From Bradyrhizobium sp. B124 (lineage in GTDB: Bacteria; Pseudomonadota; Alphaproteobacteria; Rhizobiales; Xanthobacteraceae): a stretch of DNA of 64,000 nucleotides. Both the position numbers and the translations under genes were made by a program. Shown here piece by piece: positions 28,016 to 35,890 of this stretch. Under the pieces are notes generated by a model. The model made no database searches, was not told the origin of the DNA, and saw only the letters and a list, made by a program, of their open reading frames with translations. Location: NCBI RefSeq assembly GCF_038967635.1, contig NZ_CP152413.1:5522001-5586000 (forward strand), in the 5' to 3' direction. Within the stretch, counting starts at the first letter, position 1. Every line of letters starts with the position of its first letter.

Positions 28016-28094
28016 GCGAATGGCCAATAGCGGGTAGCGAATAGTCGACCAGAATCCCTATCTATTCGCCATTCCCGATTCGCTCTTCGCTCGC
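28016..28094. repeat. Inverted repeat GCGAATGGC / GCCATTCGC type
   Basis: GCGAATGGCCAATAGCGGGT followed by AGCGAATAG is mirrored by CTATTCGCCATTCCCGATTC and GCTCTTCGCTCGC across a short centre, filling the gap between the isomerase and ketopantoate reductase genes. Confidence 0.55.
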
Positions 28095-28127
28095 TTCCCG
28101 GGCAACAACAAAGAAGGACAAATTCCC

Positions 28128-29048
28128 ATGCGCGTTCTCGTGGTCGGCGCCGGTGCGATCGGCGGATATTTCGGCGGCCGGATGCTTCAGGCCGGCCGCG
28201 ACGTTACTTTTCTCGTCCGGCCCCGCCGCGCCTCCGAGCTCGCCTCCGCCGGGCTCGTGATCAAGAGCCCGAACGGCGACGTCACGCTGAACAACCCGCC
28301 GACCGTGCAGGCCGACAAACTCTCGGACAAGTTCGACGTCGTGCTGTTGAGCTGCAAGGCGTTCGATCTCGAGGACGCGATCAAGTCCTTTGCGCCTGCG
28401 GTCGGCGACAAGACCGCGATCATCCCGCTGCTCAACGGCATGCTGCATCTCGATGCGCTCGACAAGAAGTTCGGCGCTCAGCACGTGCTCGGCGGCCTCT
28501 GCGCGATCGCGGCGACGTTGAACGAGAAGCGCGAAGTGGTGCAGCTGCAGCCGATGCAGTCGCTCGGCTTCGGCGAACGCGCCGGCGGCCTGTCGGACCG
28601 GGTGCGCGCGATCGCCGAGACCTTCTCCGCGATCAACGGTGCGGCTGCCAGCGACCACGTGATGCAGGACATGTGGGAGAAGTGGGTGTTCCTGGCATCG
28701 CTCGCCGCTTCCACCAGCCTGATGCGGACCTCGGTCGGCAACATCCTGGCAGCGCCCGGCGGACAGGATTTCCTGCTCGGCATCCTCGACGAATGCAGCG
28801 CGATTGCCGCCGATGCCGGCCACGCACCGGGCGGTCCGTTCTTCCAGCGCACCCGCGGGCTCCTGACCACCGAAGGCTCGCCGATGACCGCATCGATGTT
28901 CCGCGACATCAAGGCGGGGCTGCCGGTCGAGGCCGACCACGTGATCGGCGACCTGATCGTGCGCGCCGATGCCGCCAAGATCCCGGTGCCGAAGCTGCGC
29001 ACGGCCTACACCCATCTCAAGGCGTATGAAAAGCAGCGGGTTGGTTAA
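28128..29048 (+). CDS. Ketopantoate reductase family protein (PanE/ApbA)
   Basis: A 306-residue NADP-dependent 2-dehydropantoate reductase family protein. GAGAIGGYFGGRMLQAGRDV is the dinucleotide motif; KAFDLEDAI and LLNGMLHLDAL follow in the Rossmann domain. The helical domain has the catalytic lysine region MWEKWVFLASLAAST and the substrate residues of GLPVEADHVIGDLIVRAD. PanE makes pantoate for pantothenate and CoA; rhizobia often carry several paralogues, so whether this copy serves CoA synthesis is not certain and I leave the symbol empty. The ATG is preceded by AAAGAAGGACA. Confidence 0.88.
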   Translation: MRVLVVGAGAIGGYFGGRMLQAGRDVTFLVRPRRASELASAGLVIKSPNGDVTLNNPPTVQADKLSDKFDVVLLSCKAFDLEDAIKSFAPAVGDKTAIIPLLNGMLHLDALDKKFGAQHVLGGLCAIAATLNEKREVVQLQPMQSLGFGERAGGLSDRVRAIAETFSAINGAAASDHVMQDMWEKWVFLASLAASTSLMRTSVGNILAAPGGQDFLLGILDECSAIAADAGHAPGGPFFQRTRGLLTTEGSPMTASMFRDIKAGLPVEADHVIGDLIVRADAAKIPVPKLRTAYTHLKAYEKQRVG

Positions 29049-29052
29049 ACCT

Positions 29053-29139
29053 GTAGCCCGGATGCAGCGGAGCGAAATCCGAGACTCTCGCGTGATGGTT
29101 CGAGCGGCCCCGGATTGCGCTTCGCTGCATCCGGGCTAT
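29053..29139. repeat. Intergenic inverted repeat, family GTAGCCCGGATG
   Basis: GTAGCCCGGATGCAGCGGAG and CTTCGCTGCATCCGGGCTAT form an 87-bp palindromic element downstream of the reductase gene, with the same arms as 17441-17526. Confidence 0.75.
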
Positions 29140-29150
29140 GCACTATCTCC

Positions 29151-29176
29151 GTCGTCCCTGCGAAAGCAGGGACGAC
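29151..29176. repeat. Short hairpin of the GTCGTCCC family
   Basis: GTCGTCCCTGC-GAAA-GCAGGGACGAC is a perfect 11-bp stem with a GAAA tetraloop, apparently a solo left arm of the element seen at 5212 and 17533. It lies at the end of the convergent cytochrome c gene. Confidence 0.7.
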
Positions 29177-29189
29177 ACCGTTGTTGCGG

Positions 29190-29768
29190 CTACAGATGCG
29201 CCAGATAGTGCGCGAGCGCGGTGATCTCTTCGTCGCTCAAGGGATAGGCTACGTCGGCCATCGCCGCCTGCGCCCCGCCGGAGCGTACCCCGGACTTGTA
29301 GTCGTGCAGCGCCTTGACGAGGTATTCCTCGCGCTGGCCGGCGATGCGGGCCACCGCCTTGGTGCCGACATATGTATCGGTATGGCATGAGGCGCAGCGG
29401 CGGCCAGCCGCGGCCTGCTTGCCCTTCTCGGACAATTCCGGATTGTCGTCCTTGCCGCCCTTGAACGGCGTCAGCGAGGCGAAATAGGCGCCGAGATTGC
29501 GGATGTCGTCATTGGTGAGCTGCTCGACGATCGGCTGCATCTGCTCGTTCTTGCGCGCACCGGCACGGAAGAACACCAGCTGCCATTGAATGAACTGGTC
29601 GAGCTGGCCGGCCAGCGAGGGAATGTTCTCGGTCTGCGAGATGCCGTTGTCGCCATGACAACCGGCGCAGATTTCGGCCTTCGCCTTGCCGGCGGCAACG
29701 TCGGCTGCGTGGGCCGACGACGCCAGCAGCAGGGCCGCTGACAGAATTCCAAACGACGCATGACGCAT
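29190..29768 (-). CDS. Periplasmic dihaem cytochrome c (c4-like)
   Basis: A 192-residue exported cytochrome with a signal peptide (RHASFGILSAALLLASSAHA) and two class I haem-c domains. The haem-binding sites are CAGCHG (~residue 35) and CASCHT (~residue 132), each followed by a distal Met region (EQMQPIVEQLTNDDIRNLGA; QAAMADVAYPLSDEEITALA). It is immediately downstream of the sugar dehydrogenase gene on the same strand (about 185 bp, with a repeat between), so it most likely accepts electrons from that PQQ-type dehydrogenase and passes them to a terminal oxidase. Confidence 0.9.
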   Translation of the reverse strand: MRHASFGILSAALLLASSAHAADVAAGKAKAEICAGCHGDNGISQTENIPSLAGQLDQFIQWQLVFFRAGARKNEQMQPIVEQLTNDDIRNLGAYFASLTPFKGGKDDNPELSEKGKQAAAGRRCASCHTDTYVGTKAVARIAGQREEYLVKALHDYKSGVRSGGAQAAMADVAYPLSDEEITALAHYLAHL

Positions 29769-29786
29769 TTGTCAGTTTCTCCGGCT

Positions 29787-29873
29787 GTCATTGCCGGGCT
29801 CGACCCGGCAATCCATCGCGCTTGCTGAAGGGTTTTTGTTGGGATGGGTGCCCGGATCAAGTCCGGGCATGAC
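29787..29873. repeat. Intergenic inverted repeat, family GTCATTGCCGGG
   Basis: GTCATTGCCGGGCTCGACCC at the left and GGATCAAGTCCGGGCATGAC at the right are imperfect inverted arms; each also folds alone (TGCCGGG-CTCGA-CCCGGCA and GCCCGGA-TCAAG-TCCGGGC). It lies between the sugar dehydrogenase and cytochrome c genes. Confidence 0.65.
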
Positions 29874-29954
29874 GAGTCTGTTCCGCAGCTTGGCACCAAG
29901 CGAACGGGCTGCAGCCGCCTCATCGGCCACCGCAGCCCCGCATGGGTTCAACCG

Positions 29955-31232
29955 TTACTTCTTGCTGTAGCTGATGCGATAGATCGCACCGGCCCAGTCG
30001 TCGGCGACGAGGATGGAGCCATCCTTGTCGAGCAGGATGTCGGCGGGACGACCGAGATAGCCCTGGTCACCCTCGATCCAGCCGGAAGCGAAGATTTCCT
30101 GCTTGGCATTCTTGCCGTCGGGGCTCGCGGTGATCTTCACGATGCGCCCGCCCTGGTACTTGTGCCGGTTCCAGGAGCCGTGCTCGGCGATCAGGATGCT
30201 GTTCTTGTACTCGGCCGGGAATTGGCTGCCGGTATAGAACTTCATGCCGAGCGGAGCCACGTGCGCACCCAGATTGTACACCGGCGGGGTGAACTCCGAG
30301 CACTTGTGACCCATCGCGAACTTGGTGTCCGGCAAATTGCCCTGGTGGCAATAGGGATAGCCGAAATGCTCGCCGATCTTCGAGATCATGTTGAGCTTGT
30401 CGCTCGGCAGATCGTCGCTGATCCAGTCGCGCGCGTTTTCGGTGAACCAGTACTTGCCGGTGCGCGGGTCGACGTCGCCGCCGACCGAGTTGCGCACGCC
30501 GAGCGCCCAGACCTCCGCGTTGCCGGTCTTGGGATCGACGCGGCGGATCTGCGACACCGAGGTCGGCGGGATGCCGATGTTGAAGGGAGGTCCGAACGGA
30601 ATGTAGAACCAGCCATCCTTGTCGACGGCGATGTATTTCCAGCCATGCGCCGCATACGACGGCATGTCGTCATACACCACCTTGCCGCTGCCGAGATTGT
30701 CGAGATTGGCTTCGGCATTGTCGTACTTGATCAGCTTGTCGACCGCGATGACATAGAGCGCGCCGTCGCGGAACGTGAGGCCGGTCGGCATGTTGAGGCC
30801 CTTCAGGATGGTCTTGACCTCTTTCTTGCCGTTGTTGTCCTTGATCGCATAGACGTTGCCGAGGCCGAACGAGCCGACGAACAGCGTGCCCTTGTCGCCC
30901 CAGGCCATCTGCCGCGCCGCGAGCACGTTCGAGGCATAGACCTCGATCTTGAAGCCCGGCGGCAGCTTGATCTTCTTCATCATGGTGGCGAGTTCGGCGT
31001 CGGATGCGCCGGTCGGCGGACCGGACGGCGGGGCAAGGCCCTTCTGCGCTTCGGTCTCGTCGCCGAGGAACCAGTCATCCGGCGGATGGGTCCAGAATTC
31101 CTTGGTGCCGGATTCGTACTTCTTCAGCGCCCGGTTCTTGTCGGTCTGTTGCTGCGCATTGGCGAAGGTTGTCCCCGCCAGCAGCGCAATCGCCGCGAAC
31201 GCAAGTATGGATCGATTGAAAGCCGATTTCAT
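29955..31232 (-). CDS. PQQ-dependent sugar (L-sorbosone-type) dehydrogenase, exported
   Basis: A 425-residue soluble quinoprotein-like dehydrogenase with a signal peptide (NRSILAFAAIALLAGTTFAN). After an N-terminal spacer, the six-bladed propeller shows IEVYASNVLAARQMAWGDKG, VGSFGLGNVYAI, the histidine in SYAAHGWKYIAVDKDGWFYI, ALGVRNSVGGDVDPRTGKYW, FTENARDW, the HFGYPYCHQG segment and IAEHGSWNRHKYQGGRIVKI and RPADILLDKDGSILVADDWA near the end, a set shared by the sorbosone dehydrogenase branch of glucose/sorbosone dehydrogenases. It should oxidise an aldose or sorbosone in the periplasm; the cytochrome c gene just downstream is the expected electron acceptor. Actual substrate and cofactor are inferred. 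Confidence 0.88.
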   Translation of the reverse strand: MKSAFNRSILAFAAIALLAGTTFANAQQQTDKNRALKKYESGTKEFWTHPPDDWFLGDETEAQKGLAPPSGPPTGASDAELATMMKKIKLPPGFKIEVYASNVLAARQMAWGDKGTLFVGSFGLGNVYAIKDNNGKKEVKTILKGLNMPTGLTFRDGALYVIAVDKLIKYDNAEANLDNLGSGKVVYDDMPSYAAHGWKYIAVDKDGWFYIPFGPPFNIGIPPTSVSQIRRVDPKTGNAEVWALGVRNSVGGDVDPRTGKYWFTENARDWISDDLPSDKLNMISKIGEHFGYPYCHQGNLPDTKFAMGHKCSEFTPPVYNLGAHVAPLGMKFYTGSQFPAEYKNSILIAEHGSWNRHKYQGGRIVKITASPDGKNAKQEIFASGWIEGDQGYLGRPADILLDKDGSILVADDWAGAIYRISYSKK

Positions 31233-31500
31233 CGCGTCACTCCCCTACGCAAGCCGTTGCAGCTTGCCTGTTATTGATTTTGAACGCCCTGAGAGATGAT
31301 GGTGGCGGTCTGTGAGGTAGGTCAGACGGCAAAATGGTAGCACATCCATCGACGCTGAAAAGCGCATGCTCGGGTGTGCGCTGCGTCAAAACAAGTTGAG
31401 ACGAAATTTGAGACGAAATTTTCCTGCGCTGACTGCCTGATAACAAGGCATTCTGCACCGCAGCGTGATATTCGAACGAAGCTAACGCTCGCGATCGCGT

Positions 31501-31930
31501 CTATCGCGACGAGAGGCGCGAAAGGCCGAGCGCCTGCGCCTTGGCTTTCGACAGCGGCCTGAACAACACGCTGCGTTTCTGCCCGCCGAAGATCGCCGCG
31601 ATCCTGAAGCCGTCATCGGCGGCGATGATGTCGCCGGTCCCGAAGCGTCATGTCGTCCTCGATCGCAATCGGCGACAGTCCGGTGGACGCGCGGGTGCTG
31701 CACGCGCAGTGCGGCACGATCTCGCGCTGGAATCGGAATGCATCTGTGAGCGCCTTGTAGCTCTCGCCCGCTTCGGTTGTGGCGCTGTCGATGTCCGAGC
31801 CGGAATACAGCTTCACCGCGGCGGCGGGACAGACCGCCTCGCAGGTCCTGACATCCGCCGCCGCACTCGCGCGCGGCAGCGGGAAGAAGCGGCCATCGCG
31901 GGCCGCGGCATCTTGACCGCGAAATCACGG
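31501..31930 (-). pseudogene. Decayed DUF2865 family gene
   Basis: Three reading frames must be joined to recover one protein. One frame gives the conserved block DGRFFPLPRASAAADVRTCE, AVCPAAAVKLYSGSDIDSAT, TEAGESYKALTDAFRFQREI, VPHCACSTRASTGLSPIAIE and DDMTLR; an extra C in the CCC at 31639-31641 shifts the frame, after which RTGDIIAADDGFRIAAIFGG and LFRPLSKAKAQALGLSRLSS run to a stop at 31501. A second shift near 31900 separates the upstream FAVKMPR segment. The N-terminal half and signal peptide are missing. DUF2865 proteins are exported, Cys-containing proteins of unknown function common in Bradyrhizobium. The gene is clearly non-functional. Confidence 0.7.
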
Positions 31931-31943
31931 CACTGCCCAAAAG

Positions 31944-31972
31944 CAAAAAAAGCCCGCACCAATGGGCGGGCC
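31944..31972 (-). terminator. Intrinsic terminator of tRNA-Gly
   Basis: On the minus strand GCCCGCCCATTGGTGCGGGC is followed by TTTTTTTGC, a strong hairpin and T-run about 35 bp after the tRNA 3' end. Confidence 0.8.
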
Positions 31973-32007
31973 TTCATCAGACTGTCAGCTCGGTCAGCGA
32001 GATATTT

Positions 32008-32082
<75 letters not shown>

Positions 32083-32242
32083 ATCCGAAATGGCGGCGAT
32101 CGCTCGCCGGCAACGGCAGACCTATGCCAAATGCTGTCTGTGAATGCAACACAAGAGCGCGGTCCGAACCTCACGAAATCGCACGGTTTCCTTAAAAATT
32201 GACCCCGAATCGGCCGAAACCGGTCATCGCGACGATTTCTTT

Positions 32243-32698
32243 TTATGTTTTGGCCGGAACCAGCCTCAGGGCCATCTCATCCCGGAGCGATTCGAGCCAG
32301 GTCTCGAACCAGCCGGTCAGCGTCTGCGCCAGTTCGACGCGGCGGTCCGCGTCGCAATCGAACACCGCCCACCATTCGATAAAGGCCCGGTCGCCGTCGA
32401 CCACCGGGGTCACCCGCAGGGTCGCGCTGAAATCCGTCATCGGCAGGGTCGGCGGACCGGCAAATTCGTAGGTCTGGAAGCGCTCGACGTCGGACTGTGC
32501 GAGCAGCCGCTGCCGGATCCGCCGCTCCCGGTACAGGACGTTGCGCACGGCGCCGACGGTGTCGCCGGACTTGCCGTCCTCGATCTCGCTGGTGCCCGCG
32601 CCGTGGACCCAGACCGGGTAATTGTTGAAATCGCGGATGATTTTCCAGACCTCGCCGGCCGGCTGCTCGAACACGGTGCTGTAATAGGCCTTTGCCAT
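32243..32698 (-). CDS. SRPBCC (polyketide cyclase/START-like) family protein
   Basis: A 151-residue START-like fold protein: AYYSTVFEQPAGEVWKIIRD and FNNYPVWVHGAGTSEIEDGK are the first strand and helices, then RNVLYRERRIRQRLLAQSDV, YEFAGPPTLPMTDFSATLRV and the long C-terminal helix AQTLTGWFETWLESLRDEMA. Such proteins bind small hydrophobic ligands in a deep pocket; no specific role can be given. The ATG at 32698 has GGGGATC upstream, whereas an in-frame start 11 codons earlier does not. It stands alone between tRNA-Gly and the thioredoxin gene. Confidence 0.82.
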   Translation of the reverse strand: MAKAYYSTVFEQPAGEVWKIIRDFNNYPVWVHGAGTSEIEDGKSGDTVGAVRNVLYRERRIRQRLLAQSDVERFQTYEFAGPPTLPMTDFSATLRVTPVVDGDRAFIEWWAVFDCDADRRVELAQTLTGWFETWLESLRDEMALRLVPAKT

Positions 32699-32937
32699 GG
32701 GCGATCCCCTGTTGCCATGAAGGAGCGCCATCGTCAGCCGTTCCGGACCTCAAACCCACCCGATCTCCGATGGAACAGGCCGGGCGGCGAGCGATTGAAT
32801 TTTGCCGGCCGACCGCCATCTACGGAGCATGTTCCGGGATCATGCTCTAGGCTGACAGAACGGCTGAACACGCCGTCCGGAGCGTGCTAGAACGCCCCCG
32901 TATTTTTCCGACCTCAGAAGACCAAGGCGAGGACAAC

Positions 32938-33858
32938 GTGACGATAATGGAGCAGGGCGGCCCCACGCCCGAGGCAGCGCCCGATCTGATCAAGGAGACG
33001 ACGACCCAGACCTTCGTCAAGGACGTCATCGAGGAATCGCGCCGCCAGCCGGTCATGATCGACTTCTGGGCGCCGTGGTGCGGTCCGTGCCGCCAGCTCA
33101 CCCCGCTGCTGGAAAAGGCGGTTCGCAACGCCAAGGGCCGGGTCAAGCTGGTCAAGATGAACATCGACGAGCATCCGCAGATTCCCGGCCAGATGGGCAT
33201 CCAGTCGATCCCGGCCGTGATCGCCTTCGTCAACGGCCAGCCCGCCGATGGCTTCATGGGCGCGGTGCCGGAGAGCCAGATCAACGCCTTCATCGAGAAG
33301 ATCACCAAGGGCGTGCCCGCCGCCGGCGAGCCCAATCTTGCGGAGATCCTGGCCGAGGCCGACGCCGTGCTGGCCGAGGGCGATGTCGAGGGTGCGGCGC
33401 AGATCTATGCCGAGGTACTGGCGCACGACGCCACCAACATCGCGGCGCTGGCCGGCCTCGCCAAGTGCTACGTCACGTCGGGTGCGGTCGAGCAGGCCAA
33501 GCAGACGCTTGCGATGGTGCCGGAATCCAAGCGCAATGACGCCGCGGTGAAGGCGGTGCAGGCGGCGATCGATCTTGCCGAACAGGCGCAGTCGGTTGGC
33601 CCGATCGCCGAGCTGGAACAGAAAGTCGCCGCAAACCCGCTCGATCATCAGGCCCGCTTCGATCTCGCGACCGCGCTCAATGCCATGAACAAGCGCACGG
33701 AAGCGACCGAGCAGCTGCTCGCGATCGTCAAGCGTGACCGCAAATGGAACGACGACGGCGCGCGCAAGCAGCTGGTGCAGTTCTTCGAGGCGTGGGGCGG
33801 CACCGATGAGGCAACCGTCGAGGGGCGCAGGCGGTTGTCGACGATTCTGTTCTCGTAA
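32938..33858 (+). CDS. Thioredoxin domain plus TPR protein (CnoX/YbbN-like)
   Basis: A 306-residue cytoplasmic protein of the CnoX (YbbN) type, a chaperone-linked thioredoxin. Residues ~30-125 are the thioredoxin domain with an intact WCGPC active site (VMIDFWAPWCGPCRQLTPLL) and the cis-Pro in GIQSIPAVIAF. From ~140 onward come TPR-like helices (NLAEILAEADAVLAEGDVEG, AAQIYAEVLAHDATNIAALA, LDHQARFDLATALNAMNKRT). E. coli CnoX protects unfolded clients for GroEL and DnaK; E. coli's own copy lacks redox activity, whereas CGPC here should be redox active. GTG at 32938 follows AAGGCGAGGA. A LON-domain gene follows 30 bp later, a conserved pair. Confidence 0.9.
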   Translation: MTIMEQGGPTPEAAPDLIKETTTQTFVKDVIEESRRQPVMIDFWAPWCGPCRQLTPLLEKAVRNAKGRVKLVKMNIDEHPQIPGQMGIQSIPAVIAFVNGQPADGFMGAVPESQINAFIEKITKGVPAAGEPNLAEILAEADAVLAEGDVEGAAQIYAEVLAHDATNIAALAGLAKCYVTSGAVEQAKQTLAMVPESKRNDAAVKAVQAAIDLAEQAQSVGPIAELEQKVAANPLDHQARFDLATALNAMNKRTEATEQLLAIVKRDRKWNDDGARKQLVQFFEAWGGTDEATVEGRRRLSTILFS

Positions 33859-33888
33859 CGCACGCCCGTCACAGCACCGGGACCGCAG

Positions 33889-34563
33889 ATGCCGATCAAT
33901 GCCGAATATCGCGGGCCCGGCGAGCTCCCCGAGGTGATCCCGGTGTTCCCGCTGCCTGGCGCGCTGCTGCTGCCGCGCGGCCAGATGCCGCTCAACATCT
34001 TCGAGCCGCGTTATCTCGCGATGATCGATGACGCGCTGCGCGACGGTCACCGCCTGATCGGCATGATCCAGCCCGACGTGGCGCATTCGCAGAACGAGGC
34101 GAGGCCGGCGCTGTTCCGCATCGGCTGCGTCGGCCGCATCACCCAGCTCGCTGAATCCGGCGACGGCCGCTACATCCTCGAACTGACCGGCGTCGCGCGC
34201 TTCAAGGTGGTCGAGGAGTTGACCGTGCAGACGCCGTACCGGCAGTGCAAGGTCGATTTCTTCTCCTTCACCGGCGACTTCACCGCGCGCAAGGGCGAGG
34301 ACGCGGTCGACCGCAAGGCGCTGCTCGAGGTGCTCGCCGATTTCCTGGAAGCCAACAATCTGAAGGTCGACTGGGAGGGCATCGAATCCGCGCCGAACGA
34401 GGCGCTGGTCAATGCGCTGGCGATGATGTCGCCCTATGGTCCGGCCGAGAAGCAGGCGATGCTCGAGGCACCCGACCTGAAGACCCGCGCCGAGATCCTG
34501 ATCGCGGTCACCGAGATGGACCTCGCCAAGAAACGCACCTCGGGCGACCCGCCGGTGCAATAA
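33889..34563 (+). CDS. LON peptidase substrate-binding domain protein
   Basis: A 224-residue stand-alone Lon N-terminal (LON-SB) domain protein: PEVIPVFPLPGALLLPRGQM, PLNIFEPRYLAMIDDALRDG, IGMIQPDVAHSQNEARPALF and RIGCVGRITQLAESGDGRYI form the PUA-like beta domain, and the C-terminal half is the helical bundle seen in Lon. No AAA or protease domain follows. These proteins occur next to the thioredoxin-TPR gene in most alphaproteobacteria and are thought to act in protein quality control; the precise role is unknown. It lies 30 bp after the thioredoxin gene and is probably co-transcribed. Converges with the membrane-protein gene at 34570. Confidence 0.9.
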   Translation: MPINAEYRGPGELPEVIPVFPLPGALLLPRGQMPLNIFEPRYLAMIDDALRDGHRLIGMIQPDVAHSQNEARPALFRIGCVGRITQLAESGDGRYILELTGVARFKVVEELTVQTPYRQCKVDFFSFTGDFTARKGEDAVDRKALLEVLADFLEANNLKVDWEGIESAPNEALVNALAMMSPYGPAEKQAMLEAPDLKTRAEILIAVTEMDLAKKRTSGDPPVQ

Positions 34564-34569
34564 GGCGCT

Positions 34570-34989
34570 TCACCGCAGCCCTCGTCGGCCCAGCCAGATG
34601 TGAAGCGGAAACATCAGGGAGAGGGCAAATCCCGCTGTGAGGTGGATCCAACTCATCCAGGGCCGCACCTCCTCGGACCCAAGATAGTAGAGTCCGAATG
34701 CGGTCACGATCAGGACCGCATTGAACGCCGCCATGATCGATCCCGAAATGCGATTCTTCCGGCTCCGCCACGCGCGCAGCAGATGCACGGGGATGAGGGC
34801 GCCCAGCGTCAACAGCGCCAGCATGGCGACGCCGCCATGAACCATCAATAAGTTGGCCGCGGCCTGCTGCCATATCTCGTCGCCGGCAACGTTCTTTTGC
34901 CAATCCGCCACCAGCCAGCCGGCGCCCGTCAGTAACAGCACGCCGAACGTCGCGTACATCGAATAGCGAAATGAACGTTTAAGCCGCAA
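34570..34989 (-). CDS. Small four-helix membrane protein with paired histidines (putative b-type cytochrome, DUF4405-like)
   Basis: A 139-residue protein with four predicted membrane helices. Helix 2 carries histidines in LLMVHGGVAMLALL and ALIPVHLLRAWR, 18 residues apart, and helix 4 carries them in WMSWIHLTAGF and LMFPLHIWLGRR, 14 apart. Two helices each offering a histidine near both membrane faces is the ligand layout of dihaem b cytochromes and ferric-reductase-like cores. Family naming is tentative. It overlaps the end of apbE by 11 bp and is the last gene of the flavin-cytochrome operon, so it may carry electrons from quinol to the periplasmic FMN protein. Haem binding is inference. 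Confidence 0.65.
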   Translation of the reverse strand: MRLKRSFRYSMYATFGVLLLTGAGWLVADWQKNVAGDEIWQQAAANLLMVHGGVAMLALLTLGALIPVHLLRAWRSRKNRISGSIMAAFNAVLIVTAFGLYYLGSEEVRPWMSWIHLTAGFALSLMFPLHIWLGRRGLR

Positions 34990-35890
34990 GATGCACCGCC
35001 TGAGGCCAGTCGGAAGTGATCTGAACGTCGCCGTCGGTCGAGATCAGCAAGGCACTTGCCCTGTAATGCTCAAGCAGGTCGCCGGCATCGGTCCCCGAGA
35101 TCATGACAGCCTTCGTCAGCGCATCGGCGATCATGCATGAGGGCGCGCAGACCGTGGCGCCGATAGCGACGTTTGTCGGATTGCCCGTGGCGGGATCGAT
35201 GATTGCGGAAGTGCCCGGAGGCGCTCCGTCGACCAAATCAACCCGGAGCGCGGTCGATGCCAGCGCCTGATCCGTCAGCTCGATACGAGCGAGCAAGCGG
35301 AGCGGGTCGCGGGGGTCGCGCAGATGGATCGTGTGCTGTCCCTGTCCGAACACCCGAAGATCGCCGCCGGCATTCACCACCCCGCCCGGAATATCGAAGC
35401 TGCGCAACACCTCGACTGCGCGGTCGACGGCAAAGCCCTTCGCGATCCCTCCGAGATCGATCGCGATGCCCGGCGATCGAAGGCGCACTGCTTGTTTGGG
35501 CAGCAGCTCGATCGCATTGTCGAGGCTCTGTTCCGGCCCGATGATGCGATCGCCGCCCGATCCGGGCAGCAGGCCCATGGCTTGCAACACCGGCGCAACG
35601 GTGACATCGAAGGCACCCTTGGAGCGGCGATGCATCTGGAGCGCCGCCTCCAGGACCTCGAACGTCCAGGCATGAACGCGCGTCGGCCGGACGCCGGCCT
35701 CCCGGTTGACGCGGCTGACGTCGCTGTCGTGTTCGTGAAAGCTCATCAGCCGATGAACCCGCGCGACGGCATCGAATGCGGCGTCAATGGCGGCATCCGT
35801 TTCGGGTCCGGCGGCAGCCGCGACCTCGATCTCGACGAAGGTGCCGAGCAGCGGCCGGGCGCGGCGAATACTATCGGAGGCGATTGGCAT
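34979..35890 (-). CDS. apbE: FAD:protein FMN transferase ApbE
   Basis: A 303-residue ApbE-family enzyme that cuts FAD and attaches FMN to a Thr/Ser of partner proteins. Marks in order: RARPLLGTFVEIEVAA at the start, LMSFHEHDSDVSRVNRE, GAFDVTVAPVLQAMG, IAIDLGGIAKGFAVDRAVEV, GGVVNAGGDLRVFGQG, and IGATVCAPSCMIADALTKAV near the end, where the metal-site Asp lies. The family motif begins at residue 10, so there is no room for a signal peptide, which is unusual given that the adjacent FMN_bind target is exported. It overlaps the FMN_bind gene by 20 bp and the membrane-protein gene by 11 bp, so the three are one translationally coupled unit. Confidence 0.93.
   Translation of the reverse strand: MPIASDSIRRARPLLGTFVEIEVAAAAGPETDAAIDAAFDAVARVHRLMSFHEHDSDVSRVNREAGVRPTRVHAWTFEVLEAALQMHRRSKGAFDVTVAPVLQAMGLLPGSGGDRIIGPEQSLDNAIELLPKQAVRLRSPGIAIDLGGIAKGFAVDRAVEVLRSFDIPGGVVNAGGDLRVFGQGQHTIHLRDPRDPLRLLARIELTDQALASTALRVDLVDGAPPGTSAIIDPATGNPTNVAIGATVCAPSCMIADALTKAVMISGTDAGDLLEHYRASALLISTDGDVQITSDWPQAVHLAA

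Noticed and set aside
29844..31277. A 477-codon plus-strand frame opposite the sugar dehydrogenase gene
   Set aside because: Antisense shadow overlapping a complete exported enzyme gene.
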